A stretch of DNA of 64,000 nucleotides from Shewanella gelidimarina (GCF_023283945.1 NZ_JAKIKW010000012.1:62001-126000); one strand, 5' to 3'; counted from the stretch's first letter, positions 46,256-56,839 are shown. A program made the numbers and translations. Notes: generated from the letters alone by a model not told the origin.

Positions 46256-46564
46256 ATGCAAATTAATTCAAATCAACTTGCACCTTCAAAAGTTGAAGTT
46301 AATAAGTCGATAGGGATAAACCAGCACGCTAATGTGTCGGTAGATGCCACGGATCCTGTGTTGCCAATCCAGGCACAGCAGTCCTATCAGTTTAATGATT
46401 ATACTGAGGATGCCGCAGCGCTAACATCTAGGCTAGGGGCTCATGTAGAGTATGAAAATGAAACTCAAGGCCACCGCGGTGCAGTGGCTGAGTATCTTAC
46501 TAATCAACATGCTGCCAAGCGTGAAGAGATCCAACAAATGGTGGGTATAGACACCTATGCCTAG
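46256..46564 (+). CDS. Conserved hypothetical protein, 102 aa
   Basis: Starts at ATG 46256 with TAAGGA upstream. Hydrophilic; begins MQINSNQLAPSKVEVN and ends with a helical region and VGIDTYA. No motif recognised; probably genus-restricted. It overlaps the next gene by eight bases, suggesting coupled translation with the M50-like membrane protein. Confidence 0.75.
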   Translation: MQINSNQLAPSKVEVNKSIGINQHANVSVDATDPVLPIQAQQSYQFNDYTEDAAALTSRLGAHVEYENETQGHRGAVAEYLTNQHAAKREEIQQMVGIDTYA

Positions 46565-47291
46565 CATGCGTCCGACAACTCAATCTTCTCAACTGCACTC
46601 AAGCCAATCTCCTGCTCAATCCTCTTCAGGCACGCCCAGTCGAAGTCGCTTTTTTCTCGAGCTACTGATTGCATTTTTAGTGACTAAACTGCCTTTCATT
46701 AGTGTGCCGTTTAAATGGTTAGAAAGTTACTTTCATGAGTTGTCTCATGGGTTAGCAACACTGCTCACTGGCGGTGCTGTGAGCCATATACAGCTGTTCC
46801 CTAACGGTGCTGGTTTGTGTTTTAGCCAAGGTGGATGGCCTTTGGTTATTGGTTTTTCGGGCTATTTTGGCGCTGCGTTATGGGGCTACTTAATTTTTAC
46901 GTTTGCGACTTGGCCTAAAGGGATCCGCTTTAGCTTTGGCTTGCTAGGCGCAGGAGTCATCTTAACGACATTACTTTGGGCTAGAGATCTACTGACGATA
47001 TCGATATTGGTGTCGTTGGCACTGCTGTTTTTAATGCCGTTAAAGCTTAAGCTAAATAAATACTTAGCCACTAGTTTACGCATTATGGCATTAATGGTGA
47101 TTTTAAATGCACTTGCTAGCCCGACGGTGTTATTTGGCCTTCAAGGGCAGGGTGACGCCAATATGTTAGCCGGACAAAGCTGGCTCCCCGCATGGTTTTG
47201 GGTGCTTGTTTGGCTAGTCACCAGTGCATTCATGTTATTTCTCTGCTGGCGTAGAGTCGACAGTCAAGCGGATAAGCGAAAATTAAAATAA
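46557..47291 (+). CDS. M50-like membrane zinc metallopeptidase candidate
   Basis: A 244-residue protein with a Ser/Gln-rich N-terminus (1-30) and about six membrane helices. HELSHG near 62-67 is the HExxH zinc motif inside the first membrane region, as in M50B-type proteins; GFSGYFGAALWG follows. The third metal ligand is not obvious. Homologs are often annotated only as M50 family. Role unknown. Confidence 0.7.
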   Translation: MPSMRPTTQSSQLHSSQSPAQSSSGTPSRSRFFLELLIAFLVTKLPFISVPFKWLESYFHELSHGLATLLTGGAVSHIQLFPNGAGLCFSQGGWPLVIGFSGYFGAALWGYLIFTFATWPKGIRFSFGLLGAGVILTTLLWARDLLTISILVSLALLFLMPLKLKLNKYLATSLRIMALMVILNALASPTVLFGLQGQGDANMLAGQSWLPAWFWVLVWLVTSAFMLFLCWRRVDSQADKRKLK

Positions 47292-47380
47292 TATAACAAA
47301 GTGTAAATCTCTGTTTCTTGGGCTTGGATTTTAACCTATTGACTGCTAGGTTGATGCCAGCCTATATATGGAGATATCGA

Positions 47381-48214
47381 ATGAAAATGAATACCCTCGC
47401 TGCAAGTCTTATTCTTACCGGTGCGTTTGGTCTATCAGTTGTTAGTCATACTGCCGCTGCACATGTTCATGAAAACGCCGCATTAGATACCGCTGTTAGT
47501 AGTGATTTCCGCCAAAGCAAGAATGCCGCAAGAGATACTTACCGACATCCAAAAGAAACCATCGCATTTTTTGAGGTTGAGCCTACTGATACCGTCATTG
47601 AACTCTGGCCTGGCGGAGGTTGGTATGCTGAAATCTTAGCGCCTTACCTTGCAGATAAAGGGCATTACATTGGCGGCAATTTTGACGCTAATCCAAAAGA
47701 TGAAAAACAACGCAATGGCTATCGCGCCAAAGCTGGTAAAAAGTTTGAGCAATGGCTAAAAGATAACCAAGCCAAGTTAGGTAATAGCTCAACGGTCACC
47801 TTCGATCCTCCTAGCTTTTATGCGTTGGGAGATGACAATAGTGCCGATGTCGTACTTACCTTTAGAAATCTACATAACTGGGCTATGAAAGGTTATTTAG
47901 AACCCGTGTTTGACTCTGCATATAAAGTGCTTAAGTCAGGCGGAACTTTCGGTATCGTTGAACATCGATCGAACCCTGGTATGGGTGCTAAAACGGGTTA
48001 CATGGATCAAGCGGAAATGATAACGCTGGCTGAAAAAGCCGGTTTTAAATTTGTTGAAAGCTCAGAAATTAATGCCAACCCTAAAGATACAAAAGATTAT
48101 GCAAAAGGAGTTTGGACATTACCACCGCGCTTAGCACTTGATGATCAAGATAAAGATAAGTATCTCGCCATTGGTGAAAGCGATAGAATGACGCTCAAGT
48201 TCACTAAAAAATAA
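47381..48214 (+). CDS. Exported class I methyltransferase-like protein
   Basis: Start at ATG 47381 with TGGAGA upstream; the longer frame from 47318 lacks a site. Signal peptide (SLILTGAFGLSVVSHTAAA) followed by a Rossmann methyltransferase core: VIELWPGGGWYAEILAPYL (motif I), a later VVLTFRNLHNW and the SGGTFGIVEHR strand. 277 residues. Export to the periplasm is odd for a SAM-dependent enzyme, and similar proteins exist in other proteobacteria without a known reaction. Confidence 0.8.
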   Translation: MKMNTLAASLILTGAFGLSVVSHTAAAHVHENAALDTAVSSDFRQSKNAARDTYRHPKETIAFFEVEPTDTVIELWPGGGWYAEILAPYLADKGHYIGGNFDANPKDEKQRNGYRAKAGKKFEQWLKDNQAKLGNSSTVTFDPPSFYALGDDNSADVVLTFRNLHNWAMKGYLEPVFDSAYKVLKSGGTFGIVEHRSNPGMGAKTGYMDQAEMITLAEKAGFKFVESSEINANPKDTKDYAKGVWTLPPRLALDDQDKDKYLAIGESDRMTLKFTKK

Positions 48215-48218
48215 CTGT

Positions 48219-48488
48219 AATACCAACTCCACTAAATATGTGCTCAATTCAGAGCCCTTTCAGGGCTTTCAATTCCAGGCGCATTGTGGAAGAAATGGTT
48301 ATTCCCTTTTAAGGCAATGCAACGCAGCAGTGAAAGTCCTGAAATGCTCACTACGTGCGGGTTTTAAATCACTTTATACTGCGCATGTAGCTTTCGATAT
48401 AGAATAACTATTAGCTACAAGCCACTTGCTTGCCTAAAGTGATTTTAATTCCCGCTGAATGAGTAACTATTTGATGGAATTGGTATAA
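48219..48488. repeat. MITE-like palindromic element, ~270 bp
   Basis: Ends TACCAACTCCACTAAATA (48221-48238) and TATTTGATGGAATTGGTA (48468-48485) are inverted copies with three mismatches. Internal GCCCTTTCAGGGC hairpin. No ORF. It fills the whole gap between the methyltransferase-like gene and the hydrolase gene, so the hydrolase start codon abuts the element. Confidence 0.7.
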
Positions 48489-48489
48489 T

Positions 48490-49383
48490 ATGGATCTGTC
48501 CTGCGAAAAAGAAAACGAAATAACAATTCAATTACCTCATATTACGTTAGCAGCGAAAGTATGGGGCACGCAGGACAAGCCATTAATATTGGCGTTGCAT
48601 GGTTGGTTAGACAACGCTAATAGTTTTTTGCCGTTAAGCCGTTATTTAACCAACTACCAAATAATGGCAATTGATTGGCCTGGTCATGGATTATCTGAGC
48701 ACCGACCAGGTAAATACCCGCTGCACTGGATTGATTACCTCTACGATTTAGATGCATTGTTAGATACACTTCCCCAACATCAACAACCCGTCGCGATTTT
48801 AGGACACTCCTTAGGGGGTATTATTGCGTCAGCCTATACGGCAGCATTTCCGAATAAAGTGGGTCAATTGATCCTTATTGAAGCCTTGTCCCCGCTTTAT
48901 GAAAAAGAAAGTAAACTCAAACAGCGACTCAACAATAGTTTTGTTGCACATCAGCGTTACCGACAAAATAAACTAAATATTTCCAGCACCTATAAAGATA
49001 TTTCTGTCGCTGTCAATGCACGTCATAAACTGACTGCTTTAGATGTGGCATGGTGCGAAATTATCACTCAACGTAATATGAAAAAAATTGATTCTAGAGT
49101 ATGCTGGCGCAGTGATCCCCGCTTAAAGTTAGATTCCCCATTAAGACTCGCTTACACCCAAGTTGACGCATTAATGCAAGAACATGAAGTCGAAACATTA
49201 CTTGTTTTGGGCCATCAGGGATTCTCCCAACTGAACAGTGCAATACCTACAGCTAAACGTTGGTTTAAAAAGCTTGAAGTCATGGAACTTGAGGGAGATC
49301 ATCATCTTCATATGGGTAATGCGAAAGAGGTTGCTCTAGCAATTGAATTATTCTTGACTGCTAAAGGCAAAAAAAGAGACTAG
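48490..49383 (+). CDS. Alpha/beta-hydrolase
   Basis: A 297-residue alpha/beta fold enzyme: oxyanion HGWLDNANSF near 41-50, nucleophile elbow GHSLGG near 106-111, late acid/His (EGDHHLHMG). Cytoplasmic, MhpC/esterase-like. Because the MITE ends directly before the ATG, the ribosome binding site (GGAAT) and probably the promoter come from the element. Confidence 0.88.
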   Translation: MDLSCEKENEITIQLPHITLAAKVWGTQDKPLILALHGWLDNANSFLPLSRYLTNYQIMAIDWPGHGLSEHRPGKYPLHWIDYLYDLDALLDTLPQHQQPVAILGHSLGGIIASAYTAAFPNKVGQLILIEALSPLYEKESKLKQRLNNSFVAHQRYRQNKLNISSTYKDISVAVNARHKLTALDVAWCEIITQRNMKKIDSRVCWRSDPRLKLDSPLRLAYTQVDALMQEHEVETLLVLGHQGFSQLNSAIPTAKRWFKKLEVMELEGDHHLHMGNAKEVALAIELFLTAKGKKRD

Positions 49384-49550
49384 GTTTTTTGTTTTATTTA
49401 TGTGATGATAATCAAAATTTAAACGCTTGTATGATTTATTGGCGTTTCTTATAAATATAAAGATTTAACAGTGTTTAGCTTGTTTATTGGCAAGCTGCAA
49501 ACGACCGTTGAGGTATTGTTTCCATTAGGTGGAAATATTAGGAGATTTTT

Positions 49551-51224
49551 GTGGACCAACTTTGGATTGATAATCTACCAGACGATGTACCTTCTCAAAT
49601 AGATGTGGAGCAATATGCTTCGCTAGTGGATCTATTTGAAACATCGGTTTCTAAATATGCAGATCAGCCCGCATTTGTGAATATGGGCGCGACCTTGACG
49701 TATCGTAAACTGGAAGAGCGTAGTCGAGCATTTGCGGCTTATCTGCAAAATGAGTTAAAGCTAAGTAAGGGCGACCGTGTTGCCATTATGATGCCTAACT
49801 TATTGCAATATCCCATCGCTTTGTTTGGCATATTACGCGCCGGTATGGTTGTGGTTAACGTCAATCCACTCTACACCCCTAGAGAGCTTAAACATCAACT
49901 GACGGACTCTGGCGCTAAAGCGATTGTGGTTGTCTCTAACTTCGCCCATACGTTAGATAAAGTGGTTGCTGAAACACCTGTCGAAAGCGTCATATTAACG
50001 GGGTTAGGTGACTTACTCAGTGCGCCTAAACGTACCGTGGTCAACTTTGTGGTTAAGTATATTAAAAAGATGGTGCCTAAATACCATTTGCCACATGCCA
50101 TTTCGATGCGTAAAGCGCTTTCAAAAGGGCGTCGTTTACAATATGTAAAACCGGTAGTGAAAAAAGAGGATTTAGCCTTTTTACAATACACAGGTGGCAC
50201 TACGGGTGTCTCTAAAGGTGCGATGTTGAGTCACGGCAACGTGGTGAGCAACTTACTTCAAGCAGATGCTTCTTATGGGGCACTGCTGGTGAACGGTAAA
50301 GAGTTTGTTGTTACCGCACTGCCGCTTTATCATATTTTCGCATTAACCGTTAACTGTTTGTTGTTCTTGCATAAAGGTGCAAATAACCTGCTGATAACTA
50401 ATCCAAGAGATCTACCAGCCTTTATTAGCGAACTTGAAAAACATCCGTTTACGGCATTAACCGGGGTTAACACGCTATTTAATGCATTGGTTAACTCGGA
50501 AGCGTTTACGAAGCTCGATTTCAAGGATTTAAAACTGTCTATTGGTGGCGGCATGGCAGTGCAGCGTGCTGTCGCAGACAAGTGGCAGGGGATCACTAAG
50601 ACACGTTTGCTAGAGGGTTATGGCCTAACAGAAGCCTCACCATTGGTGACATGTTGCCCTTATAATCTTGAAGGCTACAATGGCTCTATTGGTTTCCCTG
50701 TGGCTAACACCGACATCCAAATTAGAGATGATGACGGTAAAGTGTTAGCACAAGGCGAGACGGGTGAGCTATTTGCCAAAGGTCCACAGGTGATGGTGGG
50801 TTATTGGCACCGTCCTGAAGAAACCGCTAATGTCATCGATAAAGGGGGCTACTTAGCCACTGGTGATATTGGTTATATGGACGAGAAAGGCTTTTTCTTT
50901 ATTGTCGATCGTAAAAAAGACATGATTTTAGTTTCAGGGTTTAATGTATTCCCAAATGAAGTTGAAGAGGTGATTGCTCTACATCCTAAAGTCATCGAAG
51001 TCGCCGCTGTGGGCGTGCCGCATGAGGCTTCGGGTGAGCTGGTGAAAGTATTTGTAGTGACAAACGATAAATCTTTAACCAAAGAGGACATTATCAAGCA
51101 TTGTCGCGTACATTTGACGGGATATAAAATTCCTAAGCTGGTAGAATTTAGAGATGAATTACCCAAAACGAATGTAGGTAAGATCCTACGTCGTGAATTG
51201 AGAGATGAAGCTAAGAACGATTAG
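49551..51224 (+). CDS. fadD: Long-chain fatty acid-CoA ligase
   Basis: A 557-residue adenylating enzyme. GTG start with TAGGAGATTTT upstream. AMP motif [12 protein letters not shown] near 213-224, GYGLTEASP near 360, and the fatty-acyl signature [18 protein letters not shown] near 454-471. Activates imported fatty acids for beta-oxidation. rnd follows, as in related genomes. Confidence 0.95.
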   Translation: MDQLWIDNLPDDVPSQIDVEQYASLVDLFETSVSKYADQPAFVNMGATLTYRKLEERSRAFAAYLQNELKLSKGDRVAIMMPNLLQYPIALFGILRAGMVVVNVNPLYTPRELKHQLTDSGAKAIVVVSNFAHTLDKVVAETPVESVILTGLGDLLSAPKRTVVNFVVKYIKKMVPKYHLPHAISMRKALSKGRRLQYVKPVVKKEDLAFLQYTGGTTGVSKGAMLSHGNVVSNLLQADASYGALLVNGKEFVVTALPLYHIFALTVNCLLFLHKGANNLLITNPRDLPAFISELEKHPFTALTGVNTLFNALVNSEAFTKLDFKDLKLSIGGGMAVQRAVADKWQGITKTRLLEGYGLTEASPLVTCCPYNLEGYNGSIGFPVANTDIQIRDDDGKVLAQGETGELFAKGPQVMVGYWHRPEETANVIDKGGYLATGDIGYMDEKGFFFIVDRKKDMILVSGFNVFPNEVEEVIALHPKVIEVAAVGVPHEASGELVKVFVVTNDKSLTKEDIIKHCRVHLTGYKIPKLVEFRDELPKTNVGKILRRELRDEAKND

Positions 51225-51336
51225 CACTCTTAATCATTAGTGGTAATCGCCACTTTTTATAAACTAAAGCCGGCGTATGCCGGTTTTAGCATTTCTAAGC
51301 CGAATTCAGGTTATTTCAGGATTTTTGGAGAAGACT

Positions 51337-52446
51337 TTGTTAGCGTTTCAATATATTGACGATGATGCCAGTTTAGCGGCGCTCGTAGCGCAATACCGTG
51401 AAACCAAGTTACTTGTGATAGACACTGAGTTTGTCAGGACTCGCACTTATTATGCTCGCCTTGGGCTTATTCAAGCTTATGACGGTAAAACGTTAGCATT
51501 AATTGATCCTGTTGCGGTCAGTAACCTTAGCTTGTTCTGGAGCTTGTTAACCGATGACAATATTATCAAATTACTCCATTCTTGCAGTGAAGATCTAGAG
51601 GTCTTTGCCAATAATGGTGGCTGCCAACCTAATCGTCTGTTTGATAGTCAAATAGCAGCAGGCCTTTGTGGCATGGGGTATGGTTTAGGTTATGCCAAAT
51701 TGGTAGATCAAACCCTTGATATAAAACTGGATAAAGGTGAGTCTCGCACCGATTGGTTGAAACGTCCTCTGACTGAAGCCCAATTAAGCTACGCTGCGAA
51801 CGATGTCTATTACTTGTACGAACTTTACCCTCAGTTAGTCGCAAAGCTAGAGTCTCAGGGAAGATTAGATTGGGTCTATGAGGATGGAGAGCGGATGACG
51901 TTAGGTCGACTTGATGCTCCCGCTCCAGAAGTGGCTTATCTTAAAGTTAAAAATGCATTTCAGCTGTTGCCTCGGCAGTTAGCCGTATTGAAAGCGTTAG
52001 CTAGTTGGCGTTTAAATCGAGCGTTAGTTAAAGATTTAGCGTTAGGTTTTGTGGTTAAAGATCATGCTCTGATTGCTTTAGCGAAAAAGATGCCGAAAAC
52101 GTCTAATGAACTGTATAAAATGTCTGAGGTTACAGAACAAGAAAAACGTATTCATGGTAAAGATATCTTAAACATCATCGAAAACGTTAACTTTGACGAT
52201 CTCCCTAAAGCATTGGATGTTCTAGCGCTTAAGACTGGCTATAAAGCGGCCTTTAAGAGTATTAAACAGTGCATAGCTGAACAAGCTGAAGCGCAAGATG
52301 TACCCATTGAGCAACTTGGTTCGAAAAAATTGATCCATGAATATTTAGAATGGGTATGGGATGGTAAAAAAGGTAAGCTGCCTTTAGTGTTAAGTGGCTG
52401 GCGTAAAACGGTTGTTAGCGATGCGCTCAACGCGCTTGCGTTGTAG
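51337..52446 (+). CDS. rnd: Ribonuclease D
   Basis: A 369-residue 3'-5' exonuclease for tRNA maturation. I choose the TTG at 51337: TTTGGAGAAG lies upstream and the product then starts at the usual place (LLAFQYIDDD). DEDD motifs: DTEFVR near 28-33, HSCSEDLE near 84-91, and YAANDVYYLYE near 153-163. The C-terminal HRDC domain occupies ~210-290. Length matches E. coli RNase D; translation from TTG is also known there. Confidence 0.93.
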   Translation: MLAFQYIDDDASLAALVAQYRETKLLVIDTEFVRTRTYYARLGLIQAYDGKTLALIDPVAVSNLSLFWSLLTDDNIIKLLHSCSEDLEVFANNGGCQPNRLFDSQIAAGLCGMGYGLGYAKLVDQTLDIKLDKGESRTDWLKRPLTEAQLSYAANDVYYLYELYPQLVAKLESQGRLDWVYEDGERMTLGRLDAPAPEVAYLKVKNAFQLLPRQLAVLKALASWRLNRALVKDLALGFVVKDHALIALAKKMPKTSNELYKMSEVTEQEKRIHGKDILNIIENVNFDDLPKALDVLALKTGYKAAFKSIKQCIAEQAEAQDVPIEQLGSKKLIHEYLEWVWDGKKGKLPLVLSGWRKTVVSDALNALAL

Positions 52447-52500
52447 AGCTTATATCAATAGCTCTGCTCAAGAGCTTTAGTCTCAAATGTTAAAATGACA

Positions 52501-52530
52501 AAAATGCCCGCATATAGCGGGCATTTTTTT
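52501..52530 (+). terminator. Terminator after rnd
   Basis: Stem AATGCCCGC / GCGGGCATT with TATA-like loop and seven T. Confidence 0.9.
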
Positions 52531-52629
52531 ATCGGCTAAAAATGACTTTTATAAGTCAGCTTTAATCAACGCTGAGCGATAAAATCGCCAACACATGGCT
52601 CAAGCCATATCCGTTACGCTTTTTACTCG

Positions 52630-52890
52630 CTACCCTTGATCTGGCAAGGTTACATTGAGTTCTAATACCGATAAGTTGTCGTCATTTTGATCAAGTTGCA
52701 CTGAGACTTGATCGGCACCTACTTTGACGTATTTGCGAATAACGTCGATGATTTCCTGCTTCATTTGCGGGAAATAATCGGGTGCATCGCGTTCACCACG
52801 CTGGTGGGCGACAATGATCTGCAAACGTTCTTTGGCGGTTGCAGCAGTACTCGGGGTCTTCTTCGTTTTAAAATAATCAAGTAATGACAT
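52630..52890 (-). CDS. minE: Cell division topological specificity factor MinE
   Basis: An 86-residue protein; begins [11 protein letters not shown] (membrane-targeting helix) and has the MinD-contact region [14 protein letters not shown], then the dimerisation part. Two bases after minD. It drives MinD oscillation so that MinC inhibits FtsZ away from midcell. Confidence 0.97.
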   Translation of the reverse strand: MSLLDYFKTKKTPSTAATAKERLQIIVAHQRGERDAPDYFPQMKQEIIDVIRKYVKVGADQVSVQLDQNDDNLSVLELNVTLPDQG

Positions 52891-52892
52891 AA

Positions 52893-53702
52893 TTAGCTAC
52901 CAAAAATTCGTTTCAGGAAACCTTTCTTCTCTTCCGTAATAAATCGGAAAGGCACTTCTTCACCAAGCAACCGCTCTACAGCATCGCTATAGGCCATACC
53001 AGCATCGCTCTCTGTATCAATAATAACAGGTACACCAGAATTCGACGCTTTTAATACGGCTTGTGATTCCGGGATAACACCTAATAGCGGGATGGCGAGG
53101 ATCTCTTCAACATCCTCCACACTGAGCATTTCTCCAGTCTTGACACGAGCAGGGGAGTATCGAGTCAGTAAAAGGTATTCTCTTACTGGCTCAAGTCCTT
53201 CTTCAGCCCGCTTAGACTTGCTTTGCAACATCCCTAAAATGCGATCTGAGTCCCTAACGGAACTCACCTCTGGGTTTGTGGTTACAATGGCGATGTCCGC
53301 GAAGTAAAGCGCCATCATGGCACCTGTTTCAATACCCGCTGGAGAATCACAAATGATATAGTCGAAATCTTTCGCTAAGTTATTAAGTACCGTGCCCACA
53401 CCTTCTTTGGTGAGCGCATCTTTATCGCGTGTCTGAGATGCGGGTAATACAAATAGCTTAGGGCAACGTTTGTCTTTAATCAGTGCTTGGTTTAGATTTG
53501 CTTCACCGTTAATGACATTGACGAAGTCATAAACCACACGTCGTTCACAACCCATAATTAAATCTAGATTACGCAGACCAATATCAAAATCAATGACGAC
53601 GGTCTTATGACCTTTTAATGCAAGGCCGGTGGCAATAGCTGCGCTTGTGGTTGTTTTCCCCACACCGCCTTTTCCTGACGTGACAACAATTATTTGCGCC
53701 AT
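52893..53702 (-). CDS. minD: Septum site-determining ATPase MinD
   Basis: A 269-residue deviant Walker A ATPase ([13 protein letters not shown] at 10-22) with a C-terminal amphipathic membrane helix ([11 protein letters not shown]). Middle gene of minC-minD-minE. Recruits MinC to the membrane and is displaced by MinE. Confidence 0.98.
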   Translation of the reverse strand: MAQIIVVTSGKGGVGKTTTSAAIATGLALKGHKTVVIDFDIGLRNLDLIMGCERRVVYDFVNVINGEANLNQALIKDKRCPKLFVLPASQTRDKDALTKEGVGTVLNNLAKDFDYIICDSPAGIETGAMMALYFADIAIVTTNPEVSSVRDSDRILGMLQSKSKRAEEGLEPVREYLLLTRYSPARVKTGEMLSVEDVEEILAIPLLGVIPESQAVLKASNSGVPVIIDTESDAGMAYSDAVERLLGEEVPFRFITEEKKGFLKRIFGS

Positions 53703-53727
53703 TTGTTATTCCTTTTTATTTGCGCTC

Positions 53728-54438
53728 TTACAGAGGCAATGATTCAACCGTAAGCGATTCGCCCTCTAGGCGAATACAACCGCTCTGAGCGGCTCCGTTT
53801 TGTTGAAGATTTTCAGTTAACCAGTATTGACCTGCAATCGATACTAGCTCAGCTTCAATTTTTTGCGCCATGATCACGGCATTTCTATCACCCGCGGCGC
53901 CAGCCATTGCTTTTCCTCGCAGCGTGCCATAAATATGGATACTGCCATCTGCAATCACTTCCGCACCATTGCCCACAGCACCGATCACAATCAAGTCACC
54001 GTTTTTAGCATAGATCTGCTGACCTGAACGGATGTTTTGTTTGACGATTTTGGTTGTTTTTGGCATCTGAGGTTGGTTAGAAGCCGCTTTCCCTGATTTA
54101 ATGATGGCTAAGCCTATTGATTTAGCCATTTCGTTAATTTCAGGTAAAGCACTGGTGATCCCAACAATAATAAGCTGGCGGCTGGTTAAAATTTCTTTTA
54201 AGCCTAATAGGTCAAAATTACTCGCTTTAATGGCACTTAAATTAACCACTAAAGGCGCACCAAGAAAAAACTGAGGTGCAATAGCAAGTTTACTGTCTAA
54301 CTCCGCTGTTATAACTGCCATATCCTGACTATTAATATGCAGAACAGAGAGAGTAAAAGAGGAGCCTTTTAATTCGAGGCGGGGTGTTTGCATTCCTGTA
54401 TAACTCTCTAGAAAAGTCAGCGTATCGCTGATATCCAT
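53728..54438 (-). CDS. minC: Septum formation inhibitor MinC
   Basis: A 236-residue protein. I start at ATG 54438 (TAGGAATA upstream; the 12-codon extension lacks a site). N-terminal FtsZ-acting domain, then a C-terminal beta-helix ([19 protein letters not shown]) that binds MinD. 25 bases before minD. Divergent from ycgL across ~74 bases. Confidence 0.95.
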   Translation of the reverse strand: MDISDTLTFLESYTGMQTPRLELKGSSFTLSVLHINSQDMAVITAELDSKLAIAPQFFLGAPLVVNLSAIKASNFDLLGLKEILTSRQLIIVGITSALPEINEMAKSIGLAIIKSGKAASNQPQMPKTTKIVKQNIRSGQQIYAKNGDLIVIGAVGNGAEVIADGSIHIYGTLRGKAMAGAAGDRNAVIMAQKIEAELVSIAGQYWLTENLQQNGAAQSGCIRLEGESLTVESLPL

Positions 54439-54512
54439 TATATTCCTAACAGTCCATGTTATAGTGTGTGGCATAAGCTGGCAAGTTGAATAGTCTGGAA
54501 ATCGAGTCGTAT

Positions 54513-54794
54513 ATGATCTGTGCTGTATATAAAAGTTTAAGAAAAGCGGATAGCTATCTTTTTGTTGAAAAACGTGATCATTTTGAACGCGTTCCTGACG
54601 CCCTAATGGAGATGTTTGGCGCCCCTAAATTAGTGATGATGTTGCCGCTGGTAAAGCGCGATCATTTAGGTTTTGCTGATATCAAAAAAGTGGAATCCGA
54701 ATTAAATGCCAAAGGATTTTATTTACAGTTACCGCCACCTGTGATTAATTTATTAGAACAACACAAGAAAGACATTGGTTATAACCCTGATTAA
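54513..54794 (+). CDS. ycgL: YcgL-domain protein
   Basis: A 93-residue protein starting [17 protein letters not shown], which gives the usual family N-terminus; the nine-codon upstream extension is dropped. The core PDALMEMFG and DIGYNPD end are typical. Cytoplasmic, function uncertain. Followed by a transglycosylase gene 30 bases on. Confidence 0.92.
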   Translation: MICAVYKSLRKADSYLFVEKRDHFERVPDALMEMFGAPKLVMMLPLVKRDHLGFADIKKVESELNAKGFYLQLPPPVINLLEQHKKDIGYNPD

Positions 54795-54824
54795 CAGCAT
54801 TTAGTCAGGACAAAGGGAATATTT

Positions 54825-55826
54825 ATGCTACTGAGTAAACAGGCTTTTACATTAACGTGTGGGTTAATGCTCTCTTTTACTGCGATGGTAAGTCATGCCG
54901 ATACTGCCGATAGAGGTCACTTTAGCGATTATGTTGCTCAGCTAAAACAAGAGGCTGTGGAGCAGGGCGTTAGCACACAGATCATTGATGATGTTTTTCC
55001 CAAAATCAAAATGTTTAAGAAAGCGGTAGCCTCTGATAAAGCACAACCGGAAACAAAGTTAACGTTAGAGACCTACCTGCCAAGAGTGGTTCCTGACTGG
55101 AAAGTCGATAAAGCGCGTAATTTGTTCAAAACTCACCAAGTAGAGCTAGAGCGCATTGGTCAGTTATATGGCGTGCAACCACGATTTATAGTGGCTTTGT
55201 GGGGAGTCGAGTCAAACTTCGGCAAGTTAACCGGCAATTATCCGGTGTTATCGGTAACAGCGTCATTAGCTTATGAAGGTCGCCGAGAAGCCTTTTTCAA
55301 AAAGGAATTTTTTGCAGCGCTTAAAATCGCTGAGCAAGAACAGTTTTCCTTTGAAGAGATGAAAGGTTCTTGGGCTGGGGCAATGGGACAAACCCAGTTT
55401 ATGCCCACCTCCTTTTTAGCTTACGCTCAAGATGGCGATGGCGACGGTAAAAAAGATATTTGGAACAACGCCAGTGACGCGTTTGCGTCCGCAGCGTATT
55501 ACCTGCAGCAAGCCGGTTGGAAAGAGTCTGAAACGTGGGGCCGACAAGTTAAAGTCCCTGATACATTTGACCATACCCTGGCAGATTTAGCGGTTAAGAA
55601 AACATTTTCACAATGGCAAGCGCTAGGTGTTAGAAGATTTAATGGTAGCGATCTTCCTAACCGAGATGACATGATGATCTCTATGGTGATGCCAGATGGT
55701 GCAAAAGGTCGAAAATACTTGGTATACGATAACTATCGCGGATTACTGCGTTGGAATAAATCGAACTACTTCGCCATTTCAGTGACTTATCTTTCAGAAA
55801 GAATTAAGTACCCACCGATCAGTTAA
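54825..55826 (+). CDS. Lytic murein transglycosylase (MltB-like)
   Basis: A 333-residue exported enzyme: signal (LTCGLMLSFTAMVSHA) without lipobox, catalytic Glu in LWGVESNFGK near 128, and the SWAGAMGQTQFMP substrate-cleft motif. Cleaves peptidoglycan strands with anhydro ends. Soluble rather than lipid-anchored like E. coli MltB. A terminator follows. Confidence 0.9.
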   Translation: MLLSKQAFTLTCGLMLSFTAMVSHADTADRGHFSDYVAQLKQEAVEQGVSTQIIDDVFPKIKMFKKAVASDKAQPETKLTLETYLPRVVPDWKVDKARNLFKTHQVELERIGQLYGVQPRFIVALWGVESNFGKLTGNYPVLSVTASLAYEGRREAFFKKEFFAALKIAEQEQFSFEEMKGSWAGAMGQTQFMPTSFLAYAQDGDGDGKKDIWNNASDAFASAAYYLQQAGWKESETWGRQVKVPDTFDHTLADLAVKKTFSQWQALGVRRFNGSDLPNRDDMMISMVMPDGAKGRKYLVYDNYRGLLRWNKSNYFAISVTYLSERIKYPPIS

Positions 55827-55835
55827 CGTAAATAC

Positions 55836-55867
55836 AAAAAATAGCGGCTTTTAAGCCGCTATTTTTG
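55836..55867. terminator. Terminator after the MltB-like gene
   Basis: Stem AAATAGCGGCTT / AAGCCGCTATTT with A-run and T-run on either side; could act both ways. Confidence 0.88.
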
Positions 55868-55920
55868 TATGCGCCACATATAAGCCAAGCGTCATTGCTA
55901 GCCGCGTTGTTAATTTACGC

Positions 55921-56186
55921 TAGGGGCTGTTGATCTCTCACGGTTGTTTTTGCCGCAGTTTATTGGCTATTTTGACAAGGCGGAGGTTATGTCGTTTAGT
56001 CATTCTCCACAAATAACCTACAACACAGTCAAAATAGCCAAGAAGCGCGGCCCTTCGGGTTCGTTTCAATGCTTTTATTACTGCGTTACGAGCTTTCGCT
56101 TAGCCAGCTAAGCAGCATCGCTCAAGCCTTGTACTAAAATCATTGAATTCGAACAAAAACTAAGCTCGAAAGAACAACAGCCCCTA
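55921..56186. repeat. MITE-like nested palindrome, 266 bp
   Basis: Terminal inverted repeat TAGGGGCTGTTG / CAACAGCCCCTA (perfect, 12 bp). Inside is a second perfect pair, TTGGCTATTTTGAC (55963-55976) / GTCAAAATAGCCAA (56028-56041). No ORF. The structure is of the MITE kind common in Shewanella chromosomes; a cognate transposase is not in this window. Confidence 0.75.
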
Positions 56187-56284
56187 AGCAAACCTATTTT
56201 TATGGCTTGAACTGTAGTGCAAGAGAACATACTGCTGGTGTACAATAGCGTCTCTTTGAGCAAAATAGAGTTAACGATTTTAGC

Positions 56285-56725
56285 ATGGCATTTTGGAATG
56301 AAAAAACACTAGCACAGATGAACACGATTGAGTGGGAGTCATTGTGTGATGGCTGTGGTAAATGTTGCCTCAATAAGTTGATAGACGATGAAACCGAGGA
56401 ACTTTATTACACCAACGCCGGGTGTAAGCTATTAGATGCCAAACAGGGTCATTGCCAGAATTATGAGCAACGTTTCAGCTTTGTTCCATCGTGTACCAAA
56501 GTCACCCTTGATAACTTGGCAATGCTAACTTGGTTACCCGATAGTTGCACTTATCGACGTCTCAATGAAGGGCGTGGTTTACCGACTTGGCATCCGTTAA
56601 AGACAGGCTCAAAGGACGCGATGATCGAAGCGGGAATGTCAGTTGCGGGTAAAGTGACTTGCGAAACCAAAATTCGTTATATGGAAGACCACATCGTTAT
56701 TTGGCCAATGAAAGATGTAGATTGA
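56285..56725 (+). CDS. ycgN: YcgN-family cysteine-cluster protein
   Basis: A 146-residue protein with [12 protein letters not shown] near the start and further Cys ([20 protein letters not shown]), a likely metal- or cluster-binding arrangement (UPF0260/CxxCxxCC type). Cytoplasmic. Commonly found near min genes and ycgL in gammaproteobacteria. Confidence 0.92.
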   Translation: MAFWNEKTLAQMNTIEWESLCDGCGKCCLNKLIDDETEELYYTNAGCKLLDAKQGHCQNYEQRFSFVPSCTKVTLDNLAMLTWLPDSCTYRRLNEGRGLPTWHPLKTGSKDAMIEAGMSVAGKVTCETKIRYMEDHIVIWPMKDVD

Positions 56726-56751
56726 ATCATCGATATCTACCAGATAAACAA

Positions 56752-56790
56752 AAATGCCGATAAGTTAAACTTATCGGCATTTCGTTTTTT
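56752..56790 (+). terminator. Terminator after ycgN
   Basis: Stem AAATGCCGATAAG / CTTATCGGCATTT followed by a T-rich tail. Confidence 0.9.
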
Positions 56791-56839
56791 GAACTTAGGG
56801 GGGCGGTCAGTGCTAACGTTCAGAGTTAGCAGAGCTTAT

